NCBI RefSeq assembly: GCF_016907255.1
Contig: NZ_JAFBBQ010000001.1
Span: 1,612,001-1,676,000 of the forward strand
Direction: 5' to 3'
Length of the DNA stretch: 64,000 bases
Source: Microbacterium keratanolyticum
GTDB taxonomy: Bacteria; Actinomycetota; Actinomycetes; Actinomycetales; Microbacteriaceae
In this document: in pieces, positions 1-10,150 of the stretch
Layout: each line of letters starts with the position of its first letter
Numbering within the stretch: the stretch's first letter is position 1
The notes under the pieces: model-generated
Database searches by the model: none
Told to the model about the DNA's origin: nothing
Seen by the model: only the letters and a program-made list of their open reading frames with translations
Translations under genes and position numbers: made by a program

Positions 1-1518
1 GCCGGGCACCTGCTCGCCGGCAGCGTTCGTGATGAGCTGACCCTTGAGGCCGATGTCGGCGACCTGGATGCGGGCGCAGGAGTTCGGGCATCCGTTCACG
101 TGCAGCGTGATGGGGCGGCCGATCTCGGGCTCCAGGTGACCGAGTCGCTCTTCGAGCTGGGTGATCGCGTCGGCCGCGTTCGCCTTGGTCTCGACGATCG
201 CGAGCTTGCAGTACTCGATGCCCGTGCACGCGATCGTGCCGCGGCGGAACAGGCTCGGACGGGCGGCGAGGCCCAGGCGGTCGAGGCCCGCGATGAGCGA
301 CTCGACCCGATCTTCTGCGATGTCGAGCACGAGCAGCTTCTGGTGCGGCGTCGTGCGGATGCGCTGCGACCCGTGCGCCTCGGCCAGGTCGGCGAGGGCG
401 GTGAGGATCGAGCCGGAAACGCGTCCGACGGCCGGTGCGGCTCCGACGTAGAAGAGGCCGTCCTTCTGGCGGTGCACGCCCACGTGGTCGCCCTGGCCGA
501 TCGGCTTCGGTGCGGCCGGGCCGTCGGGAAGCGGGGAGTCGAGGTACTCGGTCTCGAGGACCTCGCGGAAGCGCTCGACACCCCAGTCGGCGAGGAGGAA
601 CTTCAGCCGCGCCTTGTTGCGCAGGCGCCGGTAGCCGTAGTCGCGGAAGATCTGTGTGATGCCGTGCCACACCTCGGCGACGCGCTCCGGAGGAACGAAC
701 GTGCCGAGACGCTCAGCCAGACGGGGCACGGTGGAGAGCGCACCGCCGACCCACAGGTCGTAGCCAATGCCGAGTTCGGGGTGCTCGACGGCGACGAATG
801 CGCAGTCGTTGATCTCGTGCACGACATCCTGGCTGGGGTGCCCGGTGATGGCGGTCTTGTATTTGCGGGGCAGGTTCGCCAGCGACTCGTCGCCGATGAA
901 GCGCTCGGCGATCTCGTGGATCTGCGGCGTCGGATCGATGATCTCGTCGGCCGCGATGCCGGCGACGGGGGAGCCGAGGATGACGCGGGGCACGTCGCCG
1001 CAGGCCTCGGTCGTGCTGAGTCCGACCTCCTCGAGGCGACGCCAGACCTCGGGCACGTCTTCGATCGCGATCCAGTGCAGCTGCACGTTCTGGCGATCGG
1101 TCACGTCAGCGGAGTCGCGGGCGAACTCGGTCGAGATCTCACCGATCACGCGCAGCTGCTGTGTCGTCAGCTGGCCGCCGTCGATGCGCACTCGCAGCAT
1201 GAAGTACTCGTCTTCGAGTTCATGCGGCTCGAGCTGCGCCGTGCGTCCGCCGTCGATCCCGGGCTTGCGCTGCGTGTACAGACCCCACCAGCGGAAGCGG
1301 CCGTGCAGATCGGTCGGATCGATCGACGCGAAGCCGCCCTTCGCGTACTCGTTCTCGATGCGCTCGCGCACGTTGAGACCGTTGTCGGCGAGCTTGAACT
1401 CCTCGTTGCCGTTGAGCGGCTCGGTGCCGTCGACGGCCCACTGGCCGTGCGGCTTCGTGGGTACGCGGGCGGTGCGGGTGCGGGCACCCCGCACGGCGAT
1501 GGTGGGTTCGAGCGTCAT
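1..1518 (-). CDS. Ferredoxin-type sulfite (or nitrite) reductase, C-terminus cut by window edge
   Basis: Siroheme/4Fe-4S reductase that reduces sulfite to sulfide in assimilation (mycobacterial SirA/NirA family). About 506 residues are present. The 3' end lies beyond base 1, and family members are usually about 560 residues, so some 50-60 are missing. The two cluster-binding pairs are visible: ACTGIEYC (C-x5-C) encoded near bases 205-235, and NGCPNSCAR (C-x3-C) near 75-105. The N-terminal half contains the repeated substrate-binding fold with WGLYTQRKPG and RQNVQLHWI. The start is the ATG at 1518. It follows the sirohydrochlorin chelatase on the same strand after 74 bases, which fits a sulfite rather than a dissimilatory role, although sulfite and nitrite reductases cannot be separated firmly from sequence alone. 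Confidence 0.9.
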   Translation of the reverse strand, partial: MTLEPTIAVRGARTRTARVPTKPHGQWAVDGTEPLNGNEEFKLADNGLNVRERIENEYAKGGFASIDPTDLHGRFRWWGLYTQRKPGIDGGRTAQLEPHELEDEYFMLRVRIDGGQLTTQQLRVIGEISTEFARDSADVTDRQNVQLHWIAIEDVPEVWRRLEEVGLSTTEACGDVPRVILGSPVAGIAADEIIDPTPQIHEIAERFIGDESLANLPRKYKTAITGHPSQDVVHEINDCAFVAVEHPELGIGYDLWVGGALSTVPRLAERLGTFVPPERVAEVWHGITQIFRDYGYRRLRNKARLKFLLADWGVERFREVLETEYLDSPLPDGPAAPKPIGQGDHVGVHRQKDGLFYVGAAPAVGRVSGSILTALADLAEAHGSQRIRTTPHQKLLVLDIAEDRVESLIAGLDRLGLAARPSLFRRGTIACTGIEYCKLAIVETKANAADAITQLEERLGHLEPEIGRPITLHVNGCPNSCARIQVADIGLKGQLITNAAGEQVPG

Positions 1519-1592
1519 GCCGCCACGCTAAAAAACGTGACGGGCGTGTGCATTCGGGGGTGACGTCGGAAGTCACGCACCGTCATACGGCG

Positions 1593-2309
1593 TCACACAG
1601 CGCGGACGAGCTCCGATTCGAGCAGCGCGACACCCTCGAGGTAGCGCGACGCGATGAGGTCGATAAGGGCTGTCGGCGGTTCGGTGGGGTTCGCGACCGT
1701 GCCGTCGAGGAGAGGGTCGCAGAGGAGTGCAGGACCGGCGAGGCGTCGCGCGACATCGAAGAAGAAGCCGCGGCCGAGCAGATACGTCGCCACGGCAGCA
1801 TCCGGATGCTGCGCCCGCACCGCATCCAGTCGCGGTTCGCGTGCTGCGAGGAACGCCGGGATCACGGTGCGTCCGAGCTGTGCGCCGAGCAGCGCGGTCA
1901 TCTGCTCGGCATCGTCGAGCGACGCGGGGTCACGGGAGCCCGCGATCGCGAGGACCACAGGAGCAGACGCGTCGTGGGGCACATCCGCGATGCGTGCCGC
2001 GAGCACTTCGGCGAGCCTCGGATCCGGGCCCAGTGGTGTGGTCGCGACGACCCCACGTCGGTCGCGCACCGCGCGCCCGAGGTCGACGCGCACGTGGAAG
2101 CCGCGCGACAAGAGAAGTGGGATGACGACCGTGGGGCCGTCCATCTCCGCGAGAGCCGCCTCGGGATCGGGCTGCTGCACGTCGACGAACGCCGCGCGCA
2201 CATCGACGTCGGGCAGCCGCTCGGCGACGCGGCGCACGAGCAGCTCGATCGCGGCGACGCCGTCCGGATCGGACGTGCCATGCGAGACCGCAAGAAGCGA
2301 CGGGGACAT
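1593..2309 (-). CDS. Sirohydrochlorin chelatase, two-domain CbiX/SirB type
   Basis: Inserts Fe2+ (or Co2+) into sirohydrochlorin, which here should make the siroheme for the adjacent sulfite reductase. The 238-residue protein starts MSPSLLAVSHGTSD, with the family's metal-binding His10 in SHGT. A second conserved His is in SRGFHV in the first half, and a second CbiX-like half begins near residue 110 (VLAIAGSRDP), giving the two-repeat architecture. The ATG at 2309 was chosen because the family begins there and because a -10 box TAGACT (minus strand, 2323-2318) lies 8 bases upstream, implying a leaderless transcript. The reading frame extends upstream to 2480, but that extension has no family similarity. 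A GTG at 2315 is an alternative start. Confidence 0.88.
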   Translation of the reverse strand: MSPSLLAVSHGTSDPDGVAAIELLVRRVAERLPDVDVRAAFVDVQQPDPEAALAEMDGPTVVIPLLLSRGFHVRVDLGRAVRDRRGVVATTPLGPDPRLAEVLAARIADVPHDASAPVVLAIAGSRDPASLDDAEQMTALLGAQLGRTVIPAFLAAREPRLDAVRAQHPDAAVATYLLGRGFFFDVARRLAGPALLCDPLLDGTVANPTEPPTALIDLIASRYLEGVALLESELVRAV

Positions 2310-2404
2310 GGCCACGGAGTCTATGGCGCAGCATCCGGAGCCACCAGATGTCGCGTCATGTGACGAAACGACCCGCAGTTCACCTGACGCCGCCGCGGAC
2401 AGGG

Positions 2405-2484
2405 ACGGATGGCGGGAGAAAGTGCGGATGGCGGGGCGAAACGGCCTTTCGCGCCCGATGTCCGGCAAGGCTCCCGCCATCCGT
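2405..2484. repeat. 14-bp inverted repeat with inner hairpin, upstream of chelatase
   Basis: Bases 2405-2418 (ACGGATGGCGGGAG) are exactly complementary to 2471-2484. Inside the 52-base spacer is a second perfect hairpin, GCGAAA-CGGCC-TTTCGC (2436-2452), and a partial direct copy of the arm (GCGGATGGCGGGG, 2424-2436). It lies between the stop of the DUF2165 gene (2499) and the start of the chelatase gene (2309). It may be a terminator for the former or a control element for the latter. There is no T-run typical of a simple terminator. Confidence 0.6.
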
Positions 2485-2498
2485 GCTGGGGGAGCCGG

Positions 2499-3074
2499 TC
2501 ACGCCTTCCGGGCGACCGCGTCCTCCCAGCGCTGCGACGGAAGGTGCAGCAGGACGAGACCGATGCCGGCGAGCACCGAGTTGCGGAATGCGGGGTCAAG
2601 GCCGTTCCACGCCTGCGAGCGCCACATCTGGAACCACTCGCCGCCCATCGTGATGAAGCCGCCCACGAACAGCAGGATGATCATCACGAGGCCGATCGAC
2701 GACCACACGCGGGCGGCGGCGAAGCCGTGGCCGAGGAACCCGCGCACGAAGAACACCACCGCCGTGATGAGCACGATCGCGGCGACCGACTCCCAGATGA
2801 TGATGCCGATGTAGCCGAGGTTCCAGATCACGGGGTTCGTGATCGCCCGCCACATGACGTCGGGGTCGAGGCCTTCGCCTGCGGCCTGACCGAAGTTGGT
2901 CGTGTCCATCGATAGCACATGCTGCACGAACGCGAAGTTGGTGTCGTAGTCGGTGATGTTTCCGAGCGCGACGAGGAAAATGTAGAGCCCGTTCACGAGA
3001 ACGAGAGCCGCTGCTGCGAACGGGAGAGATCCGAGCAGGTGCCAGCGGGGCGTCTTTGCATCCGAAGCTGTCAT
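2499..3074 (-). CDS. DUF2165-family integral membrane protein
   Basis: Predicted small membrane protein of about 191 residues with four hydrophobic segments (near residues 11-32, 80-110, 120-138 and 165-180). It contains the DUF2165-like phrases NFAFVQHVLSMDTT and GEWFQMWRSQAWNG. Function is unknown in the family. The start is the ATG at 3074: a -10 box TACGGT (minus strand, 3086-3081) sits 6 bases upstream, pointing to a leaderless mRNA. The longer frame to 3149 would add a basic segment and run into the divergent promoter. It is divergent from the DUF3817 gene. Confidence 0.72.
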   Translation of the reverse strand: MTASDAKTPRWHLLGSLPFAAAALVLVNGLYIFLVALGNITDYDTNFAFVQHVLSMDTTNFGQAAGEGLDPDVMWRAITNPVIWNLGYIGIIIWESVAAIVLITAVVFFVRGFLGHGFAAARVWSSIGLVMIILLFVGGFITMGGEWFQMWRSQAWNGLDPAFRNSVLAGIGLVLLHLPSQRWEDAVARKA

Positions 3075-3193
3075 GGCCACACCGTAGCGGGCCTTCTCCA
3101 CCTTTCGATGGATCTTCGCGCCCAGACGCGCGAGATGGCGCAGAACCATAGGTGCGTTGTCTTAGCGTGGAGGCAGACAACCCGAGGAGACCC

Positions 3194-3655
3194 GTGTTCA
3201 CCCAACCCGCCCGTCTGTACCGAGTGCTCGCGATCGCCGAAGCGATCACGTGGACGATCCTGATCGGCGCGCTCATCGCTCGTGCGCTGGGCGTGAACCC
3301 GCTCGTCGTGACGATCGGCGGAGGCATCCACGGATTCGTCTTCCTCTCATACGGGGCGACGGCGATCCTCGTCGCGCTCAACAACCGCTGGAAGCCGGGC
3401 GTCGCGATCGCCGCGGTCGCCAGCGCGATCGTCCCCTACGCGACGATCCCCATGGAGATCTGGTTGCACCGCACCGGCCGTCTCGCGGGCGAGTGGCGCG
3501 TGACCGAGACCGACGACCCCCGCGACCGCACGTGGTTCGACCGGCTCATGCGCTGGTTCCTGCGCCGCCCGTGGGTGCTCGGCGCTCTCATCGCCCTGGC
3601 GATCGTCGCGCTCTACACGATCCTGCTGATCCTGGGTCCTCCCGGGGGCAAGTAA
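3194..3655 (+). CDS. DUF3817-family membrane protein
   Basis: Small integral membrane protein (153 residues) with the DUF3817 pattern: AEAITWTILIGAL in the first helix, GGGIHGFVFLSYGATA in the second and IPMEIWLHRTG after the third. A last helix lies near residues 126-148. Function is unknown. Start chosen at GTG 3194, preceded by GAGGAG at 3184-3189. The frame is open upstream to 3152, but that part has no hydrophobic or conserved character. It ends just before a long palindromic terminator at 3662-3699. Confidence 0.75.
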   Translation: MFTQPARLYRVLAIAEAITWTILIGALIARALGVNPLVVTIGGGIHGFVFLSYGATAILVALNNRWKPGVAIAAVASAIVPYATIPMEIWLHRTGRLAGEWRVTETDDPRDRTWFDRLMRWFLRRPWVLGALIALAIVALYTILLILGPPGGK

Positions 3656-3661
3656 CAAGAC

Positions 3662-3699
3662 GAGGAGGGCCGGATGCTGCGCAGCATCCGGCCCTCCTC
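3662..3699. terminator. 38-bp perfect palindrome, bidirectional terminator
   Basis: The 38 bases are self-complementary over their whole length and are followed by TCTTT. The centre contains CGGATGCTGC and its complement, a motif frequent throughout the window. It separates the convergent DUF3817 gene (+) and the VWA gene (-) and should terminate both. Confidence 0.85.
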
Positions 3700-3710
3700 T
3701 CTTTCCCGCG

Positions 3711-5672
3711 TCAGAAGCTCGTCACCAGGTCGCCCAGAATCGCGGTCACCTTCGTCGGGTCTGTGGCGTCGTAGAAATGCGCCCCCGTCGTCGACGAGAT
3801 CGCCCGCAGCGTGGTGACATCCGCGTTCGCACCGTACGCGAGCGTGAACACCAGCACCGGCGAGGAGTGGTGCAGCTCGCTGAGCTTCGCGAGCAGCCCT
3901 GCCTGGTCGATCGTCGGCTCGGCCGTCTCGTTCGCTCCGTCGCTCAGCAGCACGACCGCGTTGATGCGGTTCGGATCGTGCTGGCTGGCGTGCTGCGCCG
4001 TGAACTGATCGACTGCCGCGTACAGCGGTGTGAAGGTCAGCGGCGTCAGTCCCTGCACTCCGGAGAGCAGGGCATCGCGGTTCGTGCCGATGTCGGCGAC
4101 GGGGGCCACGAGTCCCGGTGCGATCTCTGCGCCGCCGGCGGAGGAGAACGCCGCGAGCCCGACGGAGTCGCCCGGCGTGAAGTGATCGAGCGCCGCGATG
4201 ATCGCCGACTTCGCCGCATCCAGCTTCGACTGCCCGCTGGGGATGGGCTCGGCCATCGAGCCCGACACATCGATCAGGAACAGCACCGACGCGCGCTTTC
4301 TCACTTCGGGGAAGGCGTACTGCAATCCCGCGATGATCTCCTGCGCGGGGAGGTTGATGGGCTGCGGGATGCGCCGCGGCAGAATCCCGATGTCCTGCAC
4401 CGCCGGCGCGAGGCGTCCGTGCAGATCGCGATACCCCGAGTCCGTCACGATCTTCTGCCCCTCGGCGGTGCCTGCGAAGCGGATGAAGTCTTCCGCCGCC
4501 GCAGCCTCCTGCGGATCGACCCACTCTCCGGTCAAGACGACGGCAGGGTTGTCGGCGACGTAGACCCCCTCCTCCGGATAGATCGCGACGAGCTCATCGC
4601 GCGGGGCGTGGCCCTTCGTGCGAGTGACGCCGTCATTGCTGGTCATTCCGCGGTTGTAGTCCCACACGGACTTCTCGTCGACGATGACGGCAGACAGGAA
4701 GTCGGCCGACGAGCCACCGGCGTCCTCGGCCTGCCGGGCGTGCCAGAGGAAGTGCTCCGGAGTGGCCATGTAATGACTCGTGGCGAGCTCGTTCTTCGTC
4801 ACTCGCTCGATGATCTCGGGGTCGGCGAGGTCGCTGACGGTGGTGGTGCCGAAGCCCGATCCGGATGCTCCGAAGGAAGCGAGCAGCGCTGCCTCTCCGG
4901 ACGTCGCCACCAGAGGGCTGGTCTTGCCGAGCTTGAACTCACCCCACTCGGGGTGACCGAGCGCGCTCCAGATATCAGGATGATCTGCGGCTTCGAAGAC
5001 CTTCTCCCAGGTGGGCGGATCGGTGTACCACCCGATGGCGAACGCCAGCGGCGCGGGCATCGCGAGGACGATCGCGGATTCGGCGATGCCGATGCCCTTC
5101 GCAGGAACGGCGGTGGCCCCGCTCGCATTGGCCATCGACAGCCAGGACGTCGAGTCGGGAACCCACACTGTCGGGCGCAGTTCGGGCGCGCTCTCGGTGA
5201 AGCCGTTCGCGGCACGCAGCGCCGCGTTGCCGGACTTGTCCTTGCTCGCGACCACCGTGACGCACTGCCCGTTGATGTCGCGCGGCATGTCGTTGTAGCC
5301 CTTCGCGAGACGTTCGATCATCTCGGCGTTCTCGAAGGACGACAGCACGGTCACGACCGTGCAGGGGCCTGCACCCGCTGCCGCGGCAGGACTGTCCGCG
5401 GGGAATGGCGGCGGGGGCGGTAGGGAAGGGTCGAGTTCTTCCTCGGCGTGCGAAGCATCCGGCTTGTTCGTCACGATCGCGAAGCCGAGCGTGCCCAGGG
5501 ACACGGTGAAGACGGTGATGATCGACAGCAGTGTCCATAGCAGCGCTCGCCGCGGGGTTCTCGGCGCGGCGTCGGGTTGGATGAGGCCGCCGGCAATCGG
5601 ATGGTTCGGGTTCTCTTCGGGCGGACGAGGGGCGATGCTCCCTCGAAACCTGATCGGGGGGTCGTCAGACAT
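3711..5672 (-). CDS. Membrane-anchored substrate-binding/von Willebrand factor A protein
   Basis: Large extracytoplasmic protein of 653 residues. A basic cytoplasmic tail is followed by one membrane helix (about 42-66) and a proline-rich stretch (about 80-95). Next comes a periplasmic-binding-protein-like domain (about 104-445, with VTVLSSFENAEMIERLAKGYND and an extracellular-solute-binding layout). A C-terminal VWA domain (about 461-650) has the MIDAS motif DVSGS at 468-472. VWA domains bind metal and mediate protein contacts. A binding protein joined to one is known in Actinobacteria, but its ligand is unknown. No transporter genes lie beside it, so a sensing or adhesion role is possible. 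It is transcribed alone, convergent with the DUF3817 gene. Confidence 0.82.
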   Translation of the reverse strand: MSDDPPIRFRGSIAPRPPEENPNHPIAGGLIQPDAAPRTPRRALLWTLLSIITVFTVSLGTLGFAIVTNKPDASHAEEELDPSLPPPPPFPADSPAAAAGAGPCTVVTVLSSFENAEMIERLAKGYNDMPRDINGQCVTVVASKDKSGNAALRAANGFTESAPELRPTVWVPDSTSWLSMANASGATAVPAKGIGIAESAIVLAMPAPLAFAIGWYTDPPTWEKVFEAADHPDIWSALGHPEWGEFKLGKTSPLVATSGEAALLASFGASGSGFGTTTVSDLADPEIIERVTKNELATSHYMATPEHFLWHARQAEDAGGSSADFLSAVIVDEKSVWDYNRGMTSNDGVTRTKGHAPRDELVAIYPEEGVYVADNPAVVLTGEWVDPQEAAAAEDFIRFAGTAEGQKIVTDSGYRDLHGRLAPAVQDIGILPRRIPQPINLPAQEIIAGLQYAFPEVRKRASVLFLIDVSGSMAEPIPSGQSKLDAAKSAIIAALDHFTPGDSVGLAAFSSAGGAEIAPGLVAPVADIGTNRDALLSGVQGLTPLTFTPLYAAVDQFTAQHASQHDPNRINAVVLLSDGANETAEPTIDQAGLLAKLSELHHSSPVLVFTLAYGANADVTTLRAISSTTGAHFYDATDPTKVTAILGDLVTSF

Positions 5673-5791
5673 GGGTCTCCTCTTTGTCGGTGTGCCCCCT
5701 CATAGGCTCCTGTTCACTGAGCAGCCCACACGGTACTGCCTGACAGGCCCTGTGTGGCAGGCCTGCATCACAGCTGTGGATAACCCGTCGG

Positions 5792-6430
5792 CTATGCGCC
5801 GCGGCTCGCCGTGTTGAGTGTGCCGAGGAGAACGGCCGACCACCAGGCCAGCTGTGAGACGAGCCCCGTCGCGAGCGACCAACTGCGCAGCCGCCACGGC
5901 GCGCGGCGGAAGGGAAGGTCATCGGGCAGGCCGTGCAGGACGACCGTGAGCCGCGCCGTCGCCACGGCGTTGAGGCCGATCGCGAGGACGACGATCATCT
6001 TGAGAGCGGTCAGCGGGTTGGAGACGTCGGGGGAGAGGAACATGCCCGTCAGGAGCATCCCGCCGAATCCGAGCCAGGCGAGGGGCGCCAGGCGCTCCTC
6101 GGTCGCGCAGACCTCGTGCAGGGTGCCGCGGCCGATGGTCCACAGGAACCCGGCGTACTCGATCATGACGGCGGCGCCAAGCCCGACGACGAGTGCGGCG
6201 AGGTGACCGACGAGCCAGATCCAGCGCAGCTCTCCGGCCGGGAGGATTCCGCCGATGATGACGGACGTAGCCCAGAGGATGGTGACCGCGATGCCGCGAA
6301 GCGCGAAGGTGCCGCGCCCGATAGCGCGACGGCGAGAGGCAGGGGTGGGGGAATGCAGGGCGGGCGCGACAGGCGCCCGTGTCGAAGTCTCTTCCACGGT
6401 TTCTCCGGTGTTCGTCGAATGCCGCGACAT
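5792..6430 (-). CDS. Multi-pass membrane protein of unknown function
   Basis: A 212-residue protein not assigned to a named family with confidence. After a hydrophilic N-terminus (about 40 residues) there are about five membrane segments, near residues 44-64, 70-94, 117-132, 139-163 and 186-206. His75 lies in the second (LVGHLAALVVG) and further conserved-looking polar positions (EYAGFLW, GMFLSPD) recall cytochrome-b-like or CopD-like membrane proteins, but this is only suggestive. The start is the ATG at 6430, with a GGGGGA ribosome-binding site 5-10 bases upstream. The frame extends to 6658, but that would cover the whole dnaK promoter. It is divergent from dnaK. Confidence 0.6.
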   Translation of the reverse strand: MSRHSTNTGETVEETSTRAPVAPALHSPTPASRRRAIGRGTFALRGIAVTILWATSVIIGGILPAGELRWIWLVGHLAALVVGLGAAVMIEYAGFLWTIGRGTLHEVCATEERLAPLAWLGFGGMLLTGMFLSPDVSNPLTALKMIVVLAIGLNAVATARLTVVLHGLPDDLPFRRAPWRLRSWSLATGLVSQLAWWSAVLLGTLNTASRGA

Positions 6431-6530
6431 GCTGTCGGTCCCCCGGCACTGCGGGTGATCCGCGCCGAAACAGTAGCCGGTCGATGCGGCACTGCGTGGG
6501 GAGCATCCGTCACATGTGGAAAACCCTGAA

Positions 6531-6551
6531 CTTGAGTCGAGTGATATCAAG
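6531..6551. promoter_or_regulatory. HAIR operator 1 for HspR, upstream of dnaK
   Basis: CTTGAGT-N7-TATCAAG matches the HspR-associated inverted repeat consensus CTTGAGT-N7-ACTCAAG at 12 of 14 positions. It lies just upstream of the dnaK -35 box. Confidence 0.85.
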
Positions 6552-6554
6552 TTT

Positions 6555-6581
6555 TTGACAGACTTGACGAAGCGAGGTACA

Positions 6582-6583
<2 letters not shown>
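6555..6583 (+). promoter_or_regulatory. dnaK promoter (-35 TTGACA, -10 TACAGT)
   Basis: TTGACA at 6555-6560 and TACAGT at 6578-6583 are separated by exactly 17 bases, a strong housekeeping-sigma promoter. It is flanked and partly overlapped by two HAIR operators, so HspR binding would block RNA polymerase. The expected 5' leader to the dnaK ATG is about 70 bases. Confidence 0.85.
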
Positions 6584-8521
<1,938 letters not shown>

Positions 8522-8523
8522 CC

Positions 8524-9147
8524 ATGACAGACAAGAACTTCGACGAGAACGCCGAGGTTCCGGGCGAGGGGTCGGGTGCGCATGCACCCGGCCCCCAGCC
8601 GCAGAACCCGGCTGCCGCAGACGCGCAGGCCGCGGAGGGCTCGGACGACGAGCTCACGATCGACGACATCCTCGGCGCCGCCCAGACCGCAGAAGCGGCC
8701 GGCGCGGAGGAGGCCGACCCGATCCTCGCCGCCGAGGGCGCTCTGCTCAATGACCTCAAGAGGCTGCAGGCCGAGTACGCCAACTACCGTCGGCGCACCG
8801 AAGAGCAGCGTGGCGTCGAGATCGAGCGCGCGAAGGGCGAGGCCGCCAAGGGCCTGATCCCCGTGCTCGACGACCTTGACCGCGCCGCCCAGCACGGCGA
8901 TCTGCAGGAGGGCACGCCCTTCTTCGTGATCGGCGAGAAGGTGCGCGCTGTCGTCGAGCGACTCGGCGTCGTCGCGTACGGCGCGGCGGGCGACGACTTC
9001 GACCCGCAGCAGCACGAGGCGATCTTCCAACAGCCCACGCCGGGTGCCGAGAAGGCGACGATCCTCGAGGTCGTCGAGGTCGGCTACCGACTCGGAACGG
9101 TCGAACTGCGTCCGGCGAAGGTCGTCGTCGCCGTTCCCGCAGAGTAA
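8524..9147 (+). CDS. grpE: Nucleotide exchange factor GrpE
   Basis: Releases ADP from DnaK. 207 residues: a long acidic, alanine-rich N-terminus (to about 70), a coiled-coil helix with LKRLQAEYANYRRRTEE (about 79-95), and the C-terminal beta domain with the GrpE signature region HEAIFQQP...VVEVGYRLGTVELRPAKVVV. Start ATG at 8524, two bases after the dnaK stop, so the genes are translationally coupled. Length is normal for actinobacterial GrpE. Confidence 0.96.
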   Translation: MTDKNFDENAEVPGEGSGAHAPGPQPQNPAAADAQAAEGSDDELTIDDILGAAQTAEAAGAEEADPILAAEGALLNDLKRLQAEYANYRRRTEEQRGVEIERAKGEAAKGLIPVLDDLDRAAQHGDLQEGTPFFVIGEKVRAVVERLGVVAYGAAGDDFDPQQHEAIFQQPTPGAEKATILEVVEVGYRLGTVELRPAKVVVAVPAE

Positions 9148-9160
9148 TCGGAGGAGGCCT

Positions 9161-10147
9161 ATGGCAAGCCAGGACTGGTTCGACAAAGACTTCTACAAGA
9201 CGCTCGGTGTCGACAAGAACGTCACCGACGCCGACCTGAAGAAGACCTACCGCAAACTCGCGCGCAAGTACCACCCGGACTCCAACCCGGGTGATGCGAA
9301 AGCCGAGGCGACGTTCAAGGAGATCAGCGAGGCGTACGCCGTGCTCTCCGACAAGGAGCAGCGCGCGGAGTACGACCAGATCCGTGCGATGGGATCGGGT
9401 GCCCGCTTCACCTCGGGCGCTTCCGGTGCCAACGGTGGCTTCGAAGACGTCTTCTCGATGTTCAATCAGGGTCGCGGCGGGCAGCAGTCCGCGGACTTCG
9501 AGGACATCTTCTCGATGTTCAACCAGGGTGGCAGCTCGTTCGGCTCGGGTCGTTTCGGCCAGCCGACGGGCGGCTACCGTGGACGCGGAGGACCTCGGCG
9601 AGGTGCCGATGTCATGGCGCGCACGACGATCGACTTCATCACTGCGGTGAAGGGCGAGACGATCTCGCTGCAGGGCGAAGACGGCAAGCCGTTCAAGATC
9701 AAGATTCCCGCCGGCGTCGCCGACGGGCAGAAGATCCGCCTCCGCGGCCGGGGTCGTCCCTCGCCGGACGGCGGGGAGAACGGCGACATCGTCGTTCAGG
9801 TGACCGTGCGTCCGCATCCTGTGTTCACGCGTGACGGGCTCAACCTTCGCGTCACCGTCCCCGTGACCTTCACGGAGGCGGTGCTCGGCGCGACGATCGA
9901 AGTGCCGACGCTCGGCGGCGACCCGGTGAAGCTTCGTGTGGCGGCGGGCACCCCCTCGGGGCGCGTTCTGCGCGTCAAGGGGCGCGGTGTCGAGACGAGC
10001 AAGGGCACGGGGGACCTGCTCGCCCAGCTCGAGGTGGCTGTGCCCAGTCATCTCGATGAGGCGGCGCGCGAGGCGCTCGCGAAGTTCCAGGAACTGGAAC
10101 CGAAGGAGAACCCTCGCGCTGACCTGATGGCGAAAGCACGGGCATGA
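9161..10147 (+). CDS. dnaJ: DnaJ-family co-chaperone lacking the zinc-finger domain
   Basis: J-domain co-chaperone that stimulates DnaK ATPase. 328 residues: J domain 8-75 with the catalytic HPD at 38-40, a G/F-rich region about 78-145, and the DnaJ C-terminal beta domains from about 152. The four CxxCxGxG zinc-binding repeats of class A DnaJ are absent, so this is a class B (CbpA-like) protein even though it occupies the dnaK operon. The G/F region holds a tandem repeat, FEDVFSMFNQG at 94-104 and FEDIFSMFNQG at 113-123. Start ATG 9161, with GGAGGAGG just upstream. The frame extends to 9044 inside grpE, but the J domain begins here. Confidence 0.94.
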   Translation: MASQDWFDKDFYKTLGVDKNVTDADLKKTYRKLARKYHPDSNPGDAKAEATFKEISEAYAVLSDKEQRAEYDQIRAMGSGARFTSGASGANGGFEDVFSMFNQGRGGQQSADFEDIFSMFNQGGSSFGSGRFGQPTGGYRGRGGPRRGADVMARTTIDFITAVKGETISLQGEDGKPFKIKIPAGVADGQKIRLRGRGRPSPDGGENGDIVVQVTVRPHPVFTRDGLNLRVTVPVTFTEAVLGATIEVPTLGGDPVKLRVAAGTPSGRVLRVKGRGVETSKGTGDLLAQLEVAVPSHLDEAAREALAKFQELEPKENPRADLMAKARA

Positions 10148-10150
10148 AGA

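Noticed and set aside
100-1563. 487-residue plus-strand frame
   Set aside because: Antisense of the sulfite reductase gene, which runs off the left edge of the window and carries intact cluster motifs.
5775-5783. Perfect DnaA box (TTATCCACA on the minus strand)
   Set aside because: A single 9-mer next to ordinary genes, with only isolated degenerate copies nearby; no clustered boxes, no AT-rich unwinding region and no dnaA or dnaN.
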